NCBI GenBank assembly: GCA_003460745.1
Contig: QTVU01000016.1
Coordinates: forward strand, 1 to 56,209
Reading direction: 5' to 3'
DNA from: Firmicutes bacterium AM55-24TS
GTDB taxonomy: Bacteria; Bacillota; Clostridia; UBA1381
DNA length: 56,209 nucleotides
Shown one piece after another: positions 26,533 through 35,650 of the stretch (position 1 is its first letter; each line of letters opens with the position of its first letter). A program made the position numbers and the translations under genes. The notes beneath the pieces were generated by a model. It worked only from the letters and a program-made list of their open reading frames with translations. It was not told the origin of the DNA and searched no databases.

Positions 26533-27874
26533 TTTTGAATTGCTTTTCTTTAATATTCTTGCTTCTTTTAAAAGATAATCTCTGTTATTAAGCTTCGCAT
26601 CTATAATAACCTCGTCTATCAACTTTCTCAGCACATCGCCGATTTCTCTGCCGGGGCGGTAGCCAAGACGTATAAGGTCCTTGCCGTTTACCGCAAGATG
26701 CGAAACAAGATACGGCTGTCTTTCAGCCAAAATCTGCTTATAAATCTGCATTGACGCGTCTATTCTGTTTTTCTTTTCGGGGAAATGCTCAAGATTTTTC
26801 GCCATATTGTCCGCCGTTTGCAGTATCAAAAGTTTTTCAAAAAGCACCTCACCCGTTCTTGCCATCATTCGCTTAACAGCAGGCAACGACGGCTCAACTC
26901 TTACATCATGATTTTCAACAAGTATCGAAACTTCACGAATTGTGTCGTTATCCATACGCAATCTGTGCATAAGGTCAACCGCAATTTTACAGCTTTCTCT
27001 GTGATGTCCGTAAAAATGAATTATACCGTTTTGGTCCGTACTCGAACAACACGGCTTGCCAATATCGTGCATAAGTGCCGCCCATCTCAATACCAAATCA
27101 TTCGGCGTACACTTAACGGTGTGCATAATATGTTCACCGACATCATAAATATGATACTTGTTTCTCTGCGGTTCACCGAAACATCTTTCAAGTTCCGGCA
27201 TTATATATTGCAGCAGTCCGCACTCGTGCAATTTTCGGATATAGTCGGGATTTTCTGAAAGAAGTATTTTATTCACTTCCTCCAAAATTCTTTCATGACT
27301 GACTTTTTTTTATAAGCACCGCACATTTTTTTATTGATTTCCATGTTTCGTCCTCAATTCTGAACGAAAGCACCGCACTGAAACGTATCGCTCTTAACAT
27401 TCTAAGTGCGTCCTCTTTAAATCGTTTTTCGGGATTACCTACACATCTGATTATCTTATTTTCAATATCACGCTGACCGCCGAAATAATCAATTATTCCC
27501 GTTTTCGGCAAATACATCATCGCATTTATGGTAAAATCGCGTCTTGCACAATCTTCCCTTGCATCATCGACAAAACATACACTCTGCGGATGTCTGCCGT
27601 CACTGTATTCACCGTCAGTTCTGAACGTGGTAACTTCATAACCTGTCTTGTTGTGAACAACCGTAACCGTACCGTGCTTTATACCCGTATCAATCGTACG
27701 GCGGAAAAGTTTTTTCACTTCTTCAGGTCTTGCACTCGTTGCAATGTCGTAATCATGCGGAGTTTTGCCCATAATCGTATCACGCACCGCACCGCCTGCC
27801 ACAAACGCAGAAAAGCCGTCTGTTTTCAGGCGACTTAAAATATTCATAACGCTGTCAGGCAGTATAAACTCCAT
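26515..27874 (-). pseudogene. cca: CCA-adding enzyme / tRNA nucleotidyltransferase, one frameshift
   Basis: Two reading frames together make a normal-length (about 452 residue) enzyme that builds or repairs the CCA end of tRNA. 27293-27874 encodes the nucleotidyltransferase head (GGAVRD, PHDYDIATSA, RRDFTINAM, RFKEDALRMLRAIRF). 26515-27285 encodes the remainder, with an HD domain (WAALMHDIGKP ... HHRES). The break is at about 27300 in a run of eight A (minus strand); removing one A restores IKKVSHERILEEVN. A cell needs tRNA CCA maintenance unless all tRNA genes encode CCA, so a homopolymer sequencing error is the likeliest cause. Confidence 0.9.
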
Positions 27875-27991
27875 AATTTTCCCCTTTTTACCCCTTATTC
27901 TCTGTAAAAATTATAAATCTTATACTCGATATATGTCAATAGTTTTGTATATAATGTAAATTGAATTTAATATTCTGCTTGCAACTATCCC

Positions 27992-28321
27992 CTATTGCTC
28001 ATTTTGTTCCTTGCACATCTCGATACACTGCTTTATCACCGCATTTATTCTTTCAATCTGTGTATCTGTCAACCGTTCCATTTCTTCAATCAATATCGAT
28101 GCGGGATCACGTCCTTTTATCAAATAGTCGGGAGTAGTTTCGAGAATTTCACAAAATTTTATAAAGTTTTCAAGTTTCAAAGCTTTCTTACCGGATTCCG
28201 TTCCTGAAATCATCTGTATACTGACATCCATTTTTTCAGCCAAATACTCCTGCGTATACCCAAGCTCAATTCTTCTCTTTTTAACTCTCTTTCCTATATC
28301 CTCAAACAATTTCTTATTCAT
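27992..28321 (-). CDS. XRE-family transcriptional regulator
   Basis: A 109-residue protein with an N-terminal HTH (residues 9-66: RRIELGYTQEYLAEKMDVSIQMISGTESGKK) and a short helical C-terminus that may dimerise. GGAG lies 7 bases before the ATG. Two operator-like palindromes (28333-28355 and 28504-28529) sit just upstream, suggesting self-regulation, with a MITE-like insert between them. No clear target gene other than itself is adjacent. Confidence 0.9.
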   Translation of the reverse strand: MNKKLFEDIGKRVKKRRIELGYTQEYLAEKMDVSIQMISGTESGKKALKLENFIKFCEILETTPDYLIKGRDPASILIEEMERLTDTQIERINAVIKQCIEMCKEQNEQ

Positions 28322-28332
28322 ATTACCACTCC

Positions 28333-28355
28333 AGATAAAATACTGTATTTTATCT
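28333..28355. promoter_or_regulatory. Operator-like palindrome, proximal to the XRE gene
   Basis: AGATAAAATAC and its complement GTATTTTATCT flank one central T, 12 bases upstream of the XRE start codon. The position suits autorepression by that protein. Confidence 0.5.
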
Positions 28356-28503
28356 TAGCGTGCCATACGCTGACAGAGGTCGAGAAATCAGTTCGGATTT
28401 TGCGAAAATGGACTCGTCGGCGTACATGGGTACGGTAGAGTTTATTTTCACAAAAAGTGCATAGGCAAGCCTATGCACTTTGCGGACAATTTATCGCCCT
28501 TTG
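28356..28503 (+). mobile_element. MITE-like element, copy 2 (short)
   Basis: Begins with a small hairpin (AGCGTGCCATACGCT), then CAGAGGTCGAGAAATCAG at 28374 and ends near 28503 with GGACAATTTATCGCCCTTTG, the degenerate inverted partner. Internal hairpins are conserved (GCGAAAATGGACTC ... GAGTTTATTTTCAC; GTGCATAGG/CCTATGCAC). It lacks about 40 bases of AT-rich sequence present in copies 1 and 3. Flanked by duplicated AGATAAAATACT palindromes. Confidence 0.7.
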
Positions 28504-28529
28504 AGATAAAATACTAATTGTATTTTATC
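28504..28529. promoter_or_regulatory. Operator-like palindrome, distal copy
   Basis: AGATAAAATAC and GTATTTTATC separated by TAATT. It repeats the half sites of the palindrome at 28333 on the other side of the MITE-like insert. It is either a second operator or a diverged target duplication. Confidence 0.45.
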
Positions 28530-28582
28530 AACTATCAGTTTAAATTATAATCAAGAAACAGTTTAATTTATTAAAATAATGG

Positions 28583-28698
28583 TTGACTAATATGTTGATT
28601 TATGTTATACTCTTTTCAGTTGGTAATTATTTATCAACAAAAAAACATTCAGTCATTACGCTTCCCCAATTACAGCATTTGACTGAATGTTTTTTCTT
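28583..28698 (+). ncRNA. Candidate small RNA with promoter and terminator
   Basis: TTGACT (28583) and TATACT (28606) are 17 bases apart, a strong SigA promoter on the plus strand. Transcription from about 28618 would run into a 15-bp terminator stem (28641-28655 with 28680-28694, AAAAACATTCAGTCA) followed by T-rich sequence, giving an RNA of about 80 bases. No plus-strand gene lies downstream: the next genes are on the minus strand. The hairpin alone could instead be the rpiB terminator. Confidence 0.45.
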
Positions 28699-28750
28699 TT
28701 ATGAACCGTTCTGCAAAACCGTAACGGCTTTGCAGACAATCTGTCTTTTA

Positions 28751-29188
28751 TTACATAGTTTCTATTTCGTGAATTTTTTTAATTCTGTCGGCATGTCTGC
28801 CGCCTTGAAATTCCGCTTCAAGATAAGTGTCAACAATCATATTTGCAAGCTCTCTGCCCAAAACACGACCGCCCATACAAATAACATTTGCGTTATTATG
28901 TTCCTTTGACATTTTCGCACTGAACACATCACCGCAAAGTGCCGCTCTTATACCCTTAAACTTATTTGCCGCCATTGATATTCCTATACCTGTACCGCAG
29001 ATAAGTATACCGCATTCACATTCACCGTCAAGAACAGCCTTGCATACAGGCTTTGCACAATCGGGATAATCAACGCTTGCCTCACTGTATGTTCCGAAGT
29101 CTTTAAGCTCAATACCCTTTTCCTTTAAATGTTCGATTATATGTCCTTTTAGTTCAAAACCACCGTGGTCACTGCCTATTGCTATCAT
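28751..29188 (-). CDS. rpiB: Ribose 5-phosphate isomerase B
   Basis: A 145-residue LacAB/RpiB enzyme interconverting ribose 5-phosphate and ribulose 5-phosphate. It shows IAIGSDHGGFELK, the catalytic Cys in ICGTGIGISMAANK, and MGGRVLG. It overlaps the upstream tsaB stop by 4 bases (ATGA) and is last in the fhs-tsaE-tsaB-rpiB operon. Confidence 0.95.
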   Translation of the reverse strand: MIAIGSDHGGFELKGHIIEHLKEKGIELKDFGTYSEASVDYPDCAKPVCKAVLDGECECGILICGTGIGISMAANKFKGIRAALCGDVFSAKMSKEHNNANVICMGGRVLGRELANMIVDTYLEAEFQGGRHADRIKKIHEIETM

Positions 29189-29901
29189 TTGCTTTCTCCT
29201 TTTTCTTTGTTTTCTCTTTCTTCAAGCTCTCTTTCGGCTTGAGATTTTCTTATATAATACGGTTTCATTTCAAGATACGATTGCGTTTCACCGCGTTTTG
29301 CCTTATCAAGCGCAAGTGCCGCAATCGATGACGCTCTTGAATTTAATGCATTTGCAGGTGGGAATATCGCCTTGTCACCAAGTTTTTCTTTAATATATTC
29401 CCTATGCACCTTAACACCGTCACCGACAAATATAGTATCAAGAAATTCACCGCAGCTTTCAAGACATTCATCAATGCTGATTGCCTCAGGCTCTCCGATT
29501 TCCTTAAAACCCTCGTCCCAAATATAGCTTGCCGTAAACACATTGTCACGTCTTGCGTCCATTATCGGCACAATTATATGCTCCGCATACGGCACGTTAT
29601 ACGCAAGTGCCTCAAGCGTTCCTACGCTCACCACAGGTTTGCCCGTTGCGTGTGCAAGTGCCTTGACAGTTGCAACACCTATACGAAGTCCTGTAAACGA
29701 ACCCGGTCCGATAGCCGCCGCAAATATGTCAATATCTTGAACGTTCAATTCAAGTTCTGACAAAATCTGTTCTATCATTGTCATAATCTTCTGCGAATGA
29801 GTTTTTTTATGATTTAAAATATACTCACCAAGCAAAAGCTCATCTTCCATAACCGCAACAGTAGCGACATTGGACGAGGTATCTATTGCAAGAACTCTCA
29901 T
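29185..29901 (-). CDS. tsaB: tRNA threonylcarbamoyladenosine biosynthesis protein TsaB
   Basis: A 238-residue ASKHA-fold protein, scaffold of the TsaD-TsaB-TsaE complex for t6A37 of tRNA. Motifs: DTSSNVATVAV at the N-terminus, HSQKIMTMIEQIL, and GPGSFTGLRIGVATVK. It overlaps tsaE and rpiB by 4 bases each. TsaD is not in the window. Confidence 0.94.
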   Translation of the reverse strand: MRVLAIDTSSNVATVAVMEDELLLGEYILNHKKTHSQKIMTMIEQILSELELNVQDIDIFAAAIGPGSFTGLRIGVATVKALAHATGKPVVSVGTLEALAYNVPYAEHIIVPIMDARRDNVFTASYIWDEGFKEIGEPEAISIDECLESCGEFLDTIFVGDGVKVHREYIKEKLGDKAIFPPANALNSRASSIAALALDKAKRGETQSYLEMKPYYIRKSQAERELEERENKEKGESK

Positions 29902-30332
29902 TTTTCTGCCTCCGTTTTTTGAATTTCGATTTTTCTGTAATTATCGTGACGACTGTAATCCTTCGATATAGTAACGTCATATCGTTTTTCGGGAAGTATG
30001 TCGTCAATAAGCTGCGGCCATTCGATAACGCTTACACCGTCGCCGTAAACATATTCTTCATAGCCGATTTCATACATTTCATCACTGTCTGCTATGCGGT
30101 ACACATCAAAATGATACAAAGGAAGTCTGCCGCTGTATTCATTCACAATCGTAAAAGTCGGACTTGTGATAGGCTCGTCAATTCCGAGTCCCTTTGCAAG
30201 TCCCTGCACGAATGCTGTTTTGCCAACACCCAAATCACCGTACATACAAAGTACGTCACCTGCCTCTAAAGTTTTGGAAAACTCCTCGGCAAATTTTTGT
30301 GTTTCTTCATAACTGTTTGACTCAAATTCCAT
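29898..30332 (-). CDS. tsaE: tRNA threonylcarbamoyladenosine biosynthesis ATPase TsaE
   Basis: A 144-residue P-loop ATPase partner of TsaB/TsaD. Walker A is GDLGVGKTAFVQG; PITSPTFTIVNEY and the LYHFDVYR and VIEWPQ motifs follow. Its start is 3 bases after the fhs stop, and it overlaps tsaB by 4 bases. Confidence 0.95.
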   Translation of the reverse strand: MEFESNSYEETQKFAEEFSKTLEAGDVLCMYGDLGVGKTAFVQGLAKGLGIDEPITSPTFTIVNEYSGRLPLYHFDVYRIADSDEMYEIGYEEYVYGDGVSVIEWPQLIDDILPEKRYDVTISKDYSRHDNYRKIEIQKTEAEK

Positions 30333-30334
30333 AA

Positions 30335-32005
30335 TTAAAATAACCCTGTTATCTTTCCGTCTGCATCAACGTCTATATTATCAGCCGCCGGCACTTTCGG
30401 AAGTCCCGGCATAACCATTATATTACCCGTTTCAACAACGATAAATCCCGCACCGTTTGAAATTCTTACGTTGCTCACCGTAATTTCAAAATTTTCAGGT
30501 CTGCCCAAAAGTTTTGCGTTGTCAGACAATGAATACTGCGTCTTTGCCATACATACAGGCTTTTTATCAAGACCGAGTTCTTCAAGTCTTGCAATCTGCT
30601 TTTGTGCTTTCGGTGTGTAATTAACACCCTTACCGCCGTAAATTTTTGTCACGATTTCATTAATCTTATCTTTAATTGACATATCGGTATCGTATGCCGG
30701 CTTAAAGTCAGCCTTTTGGTTTTCAACCGCCGAAATAACCTTTCCGGCAAGGTCCAATCCGCCCTCACTGCCTTTTGCAAAGACTTCGCTAAGTGCACAT
30801 TCTGCACCCAATTCGTGACATCTTTCAATGACAGTGTTAAGTTCTTCTTCACTGTCTGTATCAAAACGGTTTACCGCCACAACAACCGGTACACCGAATG
30901 ACTTCATATTTTCTATATGCTTTTCAAGGTTTACGATACCCTTTTTCAAAGCGTCAACATTTTCTTCTTTAAGGTCGGTCTTTTTAACTCCGCCGTTGTA
31001 TTTAAGTGCACGAACAGTCGCAACAATAACAACTGCGTCAGGACTTATTCCGGCCATACGGCACTTAATATCCATAAACTTTTCGGCACCCAAATCTGCG
31101 CCGAAACCTGCCTCTGTTATTGTATAATCAGAAAGCTTCATAGCAAGCTTTGTAGCTTGTACACTGTTACAGCCGTGTGCAATGTTTGCGAACGGACCGC
31201 CGTGAATAAAGCAAGGTGTGTATTCAAGCGTCTGAACAAGGTTAGGCTTTATAGCGTCCTTCAAAAGTGCCGCCATTGCCCCCTGTGCCTTTAAATCCGA
31301 AGCCTTAACAGGCTCACCGCTGCGGTTATATCCGATTATAATTTCACCCAAACGGTTTTTCAAATCCTCCAAATCGTTTGCAAGACAAAGTATCGCCATA
31401 ACCTCCGATGCAACGGTAATCATAAAACCGTCCTCACGCGGAATACCGTTCACCTTACCGCCCATACCGACAACAACGTGACGTAAAGCTCTGTCGTTCA
31501 TATCGACAACACGTTTCCAAACAATGTTTGTAACATCAATATCAAGTGCGTTGCCTTGATGAATGTGATTGTCAATCATTGCCGAAAGCAGGTTATTTGC
31601 CGCAGTTATAGCGTGCATATCACCTGTAAAATGAAGATTTATATCCTCCATCGGTACAACCTGACTGTAACCGCCGCCTGCAGCACCGCCTTTAATTCCC
31701 ATAACAGGTCCGAGTGACGGCTCACGAAGTGCCAAAACGCACTTTTTGCCCATATTGGTAAGTGCGTCGCCAAGTCCGATTGTTGTCGTTGTTTTACCTT
31801 CACCCGCCGGAGTAGGATTTATTGCCGTAACAAGAATCAGCTTTCCGTTTTCATTGTCCTTAACCTTTCCCCAAAGTTCAGAGGCAATCTTAGCCTTATA
31901 CTTTCCGTAAAACTCCAAATCGTCCTCTGCTATGCCGATTGATGCGGCAACATCACGGATATGCTTCATTTTTGCATTTTGTGCAATTTCAATATCTGAT
32001 AGCAT
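30335..32005 (-). CDS. fhs: Formate-tetrahydrofolate ligase
   Basis: A 556-residue enzyme that uses ATP to make 10-formyl-THF from formate, feeding purine/fMet synthesis or the Wood-Ljungdahl methyl branch. Signature regions: [18 protein letters not shown] (P-loop), [20 protein letters not shown] and [17 protein letters not shown]. The second ATG (32005) suits the GGGAGG spacing better than 32011. Operon leader for tsaE-tsaB-rpiB. Confidence 0.97.
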   Translation of the reverse strand: MLSDIEIAQNAKMKHIRDVAASIGIAEDDLEFYGKYKAKIASELWGKVKDNENGKLILVTAINPTPAGEGKTTTTIGLGDALTNMGKKCVLALREPSLGPVMGIKGGAAGGGYSQVVPMEDINLHFTGDMHAITAANNLLSAMIDNHIHQGNALDIDVTNIVWKRVVDMNDRALRHVVVGMGGKVNGIPREDGFMITVASEVMAILCLANDLEDLKNRLGEIIIGYNRSGEPVKASDLKAQGAMAALLKDAIKPNLVQTLEYTPCFIHGGPFANIAHGCNSVQATKLAMKLSDYTITEAGFGADLGAEKFMDIKCRMAGISPDAVVIVATVRALKYNGGVKKTDLKEENVDALKKGIVNLEKHIENMKSFGVPVVVAVNRFDTDSEEELNTVIERCHELGAECALSEVFAKGSEGGLDLAGKVISAVENQKADFKPAYDTDMSIKDKINEIVTKIYGGKGVNYTPKAQKQIARLEELGLDKKPVCMAKTQYSLSDNAKLLGRPENFEITVSNVRISNGAGFIVVETGNIMVMPGLPKVPAADNIDVDADGKITGLF

Positions 32006-32068
32006 ATTCATATCCTCCCTTAAATTTTCTATTGTGCATTAAAATGTTAATATCTTTATAAAGTGAAA

Positions 32069-32099
32069 TAGAGCTGAACAGTAAAATTAATCCAGCTCG
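32069..32099 (-). terminator. Weak hairpin after the coaD operon
   Basis: GAGCTG pairs with CAGCTC around a 19-base AT-rich loop, lying between the end of the coiled-coil gene (32122) and the fhs start. It could be the terminator of the rsmD-coaD unit; the T run is poor. Confidence 0.35.
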
Positions 32100-32121
32100 A
32101 AAATATTTAATCGTTATTTAA

Positions 32122-32595
32122 TCAGTTATTATTGAAATAACCTCTGTCCTCACGAACTTTTCTAAGTAGCAAGTCCAATCTGTGTTCAACGTCGTTAAGA
32201 ACGTCATCAACATATTGGTCTGTATCAGTCTTAATCTCGATAGACTTCTGCTGAGCAGCATTAACAAGCTCATTAGCCTGTTCATATGCAGCCTTTGTAA
32301 TTTCGTGTTCGTCAATAAGCTGCATTTGAGTTTCTTCGGCATTCTTCTGAATAGCCTCAGCTCTGTTTTCAGCTTCTGACAAAATTCTTTGCCTTTCTTC
32401 CTTAACCCACTTTGCTTCCTTTAGTTCGTCAGGGTATACAAGACGAATTTCCTGAATGTAGTCTAAAAGTTCACCCTTGTCAATCATAACCTTTCCGGTT
32501 AGAGGTACAGCCGATGCTTTTTCAATAGCCTCCTCCATCATATCGACAATTTCCATGATATCCATATCCATATCCATTTCGTTCAATCCTTTCAT
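32122..32595 (-). CDS. Coiled-coil protein (V-ATPase subunit H / DivIVA-like)
   Basis: A 157-residue acidic helical protein. The N-terminus is Met/Asp-rich (MDMDMDIMEIVDMMEE), the middle (about 60-125) is a long coiled coil rich in Glu/Ala/Gln (RQRILSEAENRAEAIQKNAEE). Such genes commonly follow coaD in clostridia and are loosely named ATPase or DivIVA-like. The function is unknown. The gap to coaD is 2 bases, so they are co-transcribed. Confidence 0.8.
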   Translation of the reverse strand: MKGLNEMDMDMDIMEIVDMMEEAIEKASAVPLTGKVMIDKGELLDYIQEIRLVYPDELKEAKWVKEERQRILSEAENRAEAIQKNAEETQMQLIDEHEITKAAYEQANELVNAAQQKSIEIKTDTDQYVDDVLNDVEHRLDLLLRKVREDRGYFNNN

Positions 32596-32597
32596 CC

Positions 32598-33074
32598 CTA
32601 CTTATATTTTTCTTCGATTGTTTCTATTATTTCACAAGGTACAAGACCTGTCAAATCTCCATGAAATCCCGCAAGCTCCTTAACCATGCTCGAACTGATA
32701 TATGAATACTTCGTATTCGTCATCATAAACATAGTTTCGTATTCGGGGTTAAGAGCCTTATTCAGAAGTGCCATTTGAAATTCATATTCAAAGTCAGCTA
32801 CGGTTCTCAGGCCCTTAACAATCACCGTTGCATTTTTGCTGGCGGCAAAGTCAACCAATAATCCCGTAAAAGTATCCACTTCCACATTATTCAAATGTTT
32901 AGTTACCAAGCGAATCATCTCAACTCTTTTTTCAGCAGAAAAAAGAGGGGTTTTGCTTGCATTGCTTAAAACTCCGACCACCAATTTGTCATAGACACGG
33001 CTTGCTCTTTCGATAATGTCAAGGTGTCCGTTAGTTATCGGGTCAAAACTTCCCGGATAAACTGCAATTCTCAT
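32598..33074 (-). CDS. coaD: Phosphopantetheine adenylyltransferase
   Basis: A 158-residue nucleotidyltransferase that makes dephospho-CoA from 4'-phosphopantetheine and ATP. It shows the [18 protein letters not shown] loop (HxGH-type motif TNGH) and the [12 protein letters not shown] motif. The start at 33074 ([10 protein letters not shown]) matches the family; an upstream in-frame start would add 11 unmatched residues. Between rsmD and the coiled-coil gene. Confidence 0.97.
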   Translation of the reverse strand: MRIAVYPGSFDPITNGHLDIIERASRVYDKLVVGVLSNASKTPLFSAEKRVEMIRLVTKHLNNVEVDTFTGLLVDFAASKNATVIVKGLRTVADFEYEFQMALLNKALNPEYETMFMMTNTKYSYISSSMVKELAGFHGDLTGLVPCEIIETIEEKYK

Positions 33075-33173
33075 TTGTTCTTCTTTCCTCTTAGGCTTAT
33101 CCCACAAAAGCCGATTTAATTGCTTACATCGTATGATGTAATTTGGGTAGCTGCCGACATTTTAGCGACAGGC

Positions 33174-33716
33174 TCAATTATTTTTCTTATATACCGTGAT
33201 ATATGTTCTGCCGTACTTTCTCTGTCTGTACATTTCAAGTCCGTCAAAATCATCATGAAAATCAGTTCCGTCACTTTCCAGAACCACTATACCATCCTCG
33301 TTTAACAGATTGTTTTTAACAATACCCTCAAGTACAGGTTCGATAAAGTTTTTATTATACGGAGGGTCAAGGAAAATCACATCGAATTTTTCCTTTGCCC
33401 TCTCCATATAATCAAAACATGACGTATTAATAATTTCACAGTAATCCGAAAAATCCAAAGAATTTGCATTTTTCTTGATAATATCAATCGAACGCTTGTC
33501 TTTATCAAGGCAAACGGCTTTTTTTGCACCGCGTGAAATCGCCTCAAAGCTCAAAGCACCGCTGCCGGCAAACATATCAAGGCACACCGCATCGGGTATA
33601 AACGTCTGAATTATATTAAATACAGACTCCTTAACTCTGTCAGTCGTAGGACGAACATCATCACCCTCAAATTCAAAAAGTTTATGTCCGCGTCTGATTC
33701 CCGATATTATCCTCAT
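33174..33716 (-). CDS. rsmD: 16S rRNA (guanine966-N2)-methyltransferase
   Basis: A 180-residue SAM-dependent enzyme acting on G966 of 16S rRNA. Motifs: MRIISGIRRGHKL, RPTTDRVKESVFNI, LDMFAGSGALSFEAISRGA and catalytic DPPY in VIFLDPPYNK. ATG 33716 has GGAGG 7 bases upstream. It precedes coaD, the usual clostridial pairing. Confidence 0.96.
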   Translation of the reverse strand: MRIISGIRRGHKLFEFEGDDVRPTTDRVKESVFNIIQTFIPDAVCLDMFAGSGALSFEAISRGAKKAVCLDKDKRSIDIIKKNANSLDFSDYCEIINTSCFDYMERAKEKFDVIFLDPPYNKNFIEPVLEGIVKNNLLNEDGIVVLESDGTDFHDDFDGLEMYRQRKYGRTYITVYKKNN

Positions 33717-33853
33717 GCACAATCCTCCATATTATTCTTCTATATTCTAACCTACTTTTTGCAAAAGGTCAACAATGTTATTGTTTTTTTCCCTAATTTA
33801 CATAAAATATCAATCGTTTTGTAAAGGATTTGATACATAGTATACATTAAATG

Positions 33854-35650
33854 CTAAATTTCATCAATATCTTCCGTAAATTCAGGAATGTTAATTCCTC
33901 TAACATATTCGTTGTTAGGTACAGGCGGTTTATCCATTTCAGGACCTATATAGAAACCTGTTTGTGTACACTGATTGTAAGCGGTATTTTGGAATGCAAC
34001 GCTTAATCTGTAAACACTGTCGTGCATAAACGTATAGAACTTATGGTCTGTAAGGTCTGTTGTTGTGTAAATACGAAGTTCCGTATCGTCCTCATTTCTC
34101 CAAACAGCCTCTTCTCTCCAGTCACCCAAAATATCAGCTTGGATACAAGGTGTACCCTTCTTCCAGTTGTTTGACAGAGTACCCTTAGGGTCAAGAATTG
34201 TCACAAGTTTGTTGTTTTCATAATCCCACTTATAAATTTTCGGATAACCGACTGCCTTTTCATCATCAAATTCGTGGTCAAGAAGTTCACGGATAAGGTC
34301 GCCGTCCCACCAAATAGCAAAATCTATTGATTCAGGGCCCTTTTCATTGATAAGTTCACCCTCCATTGTGTAGATACCGTCATCCATTACCCAACACTGA
34401 TTACCTTCATATCTCGGGTCAATCTTCGCGCAAAGTCCTCTTGTTGTGTCACGGCCTGTAAACTTACCCCACTTAATCTCGCCTGTTGCAGGGTCACGCA
34501 CTTCAAAACCGTATTCGGCGCTGTCGTGTTCGTGAATTTGGAAGAAGTCAAGGTTAGGTGTTTTCTTTGTGAAGTTACCAAGGTTCATACAGTCGCCGTG
34601 TTCAAGGCCTGTTGAGTAAATACCCTTACCGTCATGGTCAACAGCCATTGCGCCGTAAACGATTTCGTCAAGTCCGTCGCCGTCAATATCACCGACACCA
34701 AGATTGTGGTTACCTTGATTTGTGTATTCGATATTCTGATCCTTGTTAGCAAGGAACTTCCAACGCTTAACAAGTTTATTGTCAATTACGTCATATGCAA
34801 CAAGCACTGTCGGACAACCGTGGTCATAGTAACCTCTGCACATTACAACGCTTGGATTTTCACCGTCAAGATATGCTACGCAGGCAAGGAAACGGTCGAC
34901 TCTGTTACCCCAAGAATCGCCCCATTCACGAACGTTGCCTCTCGGCGGATCGTAATCAACAGTATCCATAATTTCGCCTGTTTCACCGTTGAACAATGTC
35001 AAGTATTCAGGACCTTCAAGAATGAATCCGTCCTTATTTCTGTAATCCGCGTCCTTGTCACCGATTACGTTACCCTTGCCGTCAACAGTTGCGTCTGCGG
35101 TTTTGCATACAAGTTCTGCCTTACCGTCATTATTAAAGTCATACACCATAAATTGTGTATAGTGTGAACCCGAACGGATATTACGTCCGAGATTAATTCT
35201 CCATAGCTTTGTACCGTCAAGCTTGTATGCGTCAAGCAAACATTCACCCGTTATACCCTTGTGTGAGTTATCCTTACCGTTTGCGTCCCAACGAAGAATG
35301 ATTTCGTATTCGCCGTCACCGTCAAGGTCTGCAACAGACGCGTCATTTGCGGTATAAGGATATGAATTGCCGTCAGGGTCAACAAAGTTTTCCGGCTTGT
35401 CAAGAGGAATTGATATATAAGGTGCATTTACAACTTTAACTTCCGCACCCTTTTTCTCAGCCTTATTACCCTTTACGGCTTTGATTGTATAAACATCTTC
35501 CGGTTTACCGTCTTTGTCAAGATAGTTTGTAGAATTGGTGATTACATCTGTAATCTTTTCACCGTTTCTCAAAATTATAAAGTTAATGTCCTGTTCGTAT
35601 TCATACGCATTAAGACGCCAGCTGAGGAATACGCCGTTTTCTGTCATCAT
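33854..35650 (-). CDS. Rhamnogalacturonan lyase (PL11), catalytic part, split by frameshift
   Basis: A 598-residue open frame carrying nearly all of the PL11 beta-propeller enzyme that cleaves rhamnogalacturonan I of pectin by beta-elimination. Family landmarks: NGVFLSWRL at the very start, DLDGDGEYEIILRWD, YDFNNDGKAELVCKTAD, WGDSWGNRVDRFLACVAYLDG, and VGDIDGDGLDEIVYGAM with many Ca-binding DxDGDG loops. The conserved lead-in (MExLxRGxVA) is missing here but lies at the end of the upstream frame. Its ATG overlaps the upstream stop (ATGA), so coupled translation is possible, but one missing A would fuse both into about 938 residues. No signal peptide in either piece suggests a cytoplasmic enzyme. 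Confidence 0.92.
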   Translation of the reverse strand: MMTENGVFLSWRLNAYEYEQDINFIILRNGEKITDVITNSTNYLDKDGKPEDVYTIKAVKGNKAEKKGAEVKVVNAPYISIPLDKPENFVDPDGNSYPYTANDASVADLDGDGEYEIILRWDANGKDNSHKGITGECLLDAYKLDGTKLWRINLGRNIRSGSHYTQFMVYDFNNDGKAELVCKTADATVDGKGNVIGDKDADYRNKDGFILEGPEYLTLFNGETGEIMDTVDYDPPRGNVREWGDSWGNRVDRFLACVAYLDGENPSVVMCRGYYDHGCPTVLVAYDVIDNKLVKRWKFLANKDQNIEYTNQGNHNLGVGDIDGDGLDEIVYGAMAVDHDGKGIYSTGLEHGDCMNLGNFTKKTPNLDFFQIHEHDSAEYGFEVRDPATGEIKWGKFTGRDTTRGLCAKIDPRYEGNQCWVMDDGIYTMEGELINEKGPESIDFAIWWDGDLIRELLDHEFDDEKAVGYPKIYKWDYENNKLVTILDPKGTLSNNWKKGTPCIQADILGDWREEAVWRNEDDTELRIYTTTDLTDHKFYTFMHDSVYRLSVAFQNTAYNQCTQTGFYIGPEMDKPPVPNNEYVRGINIPEFTEDIDEI

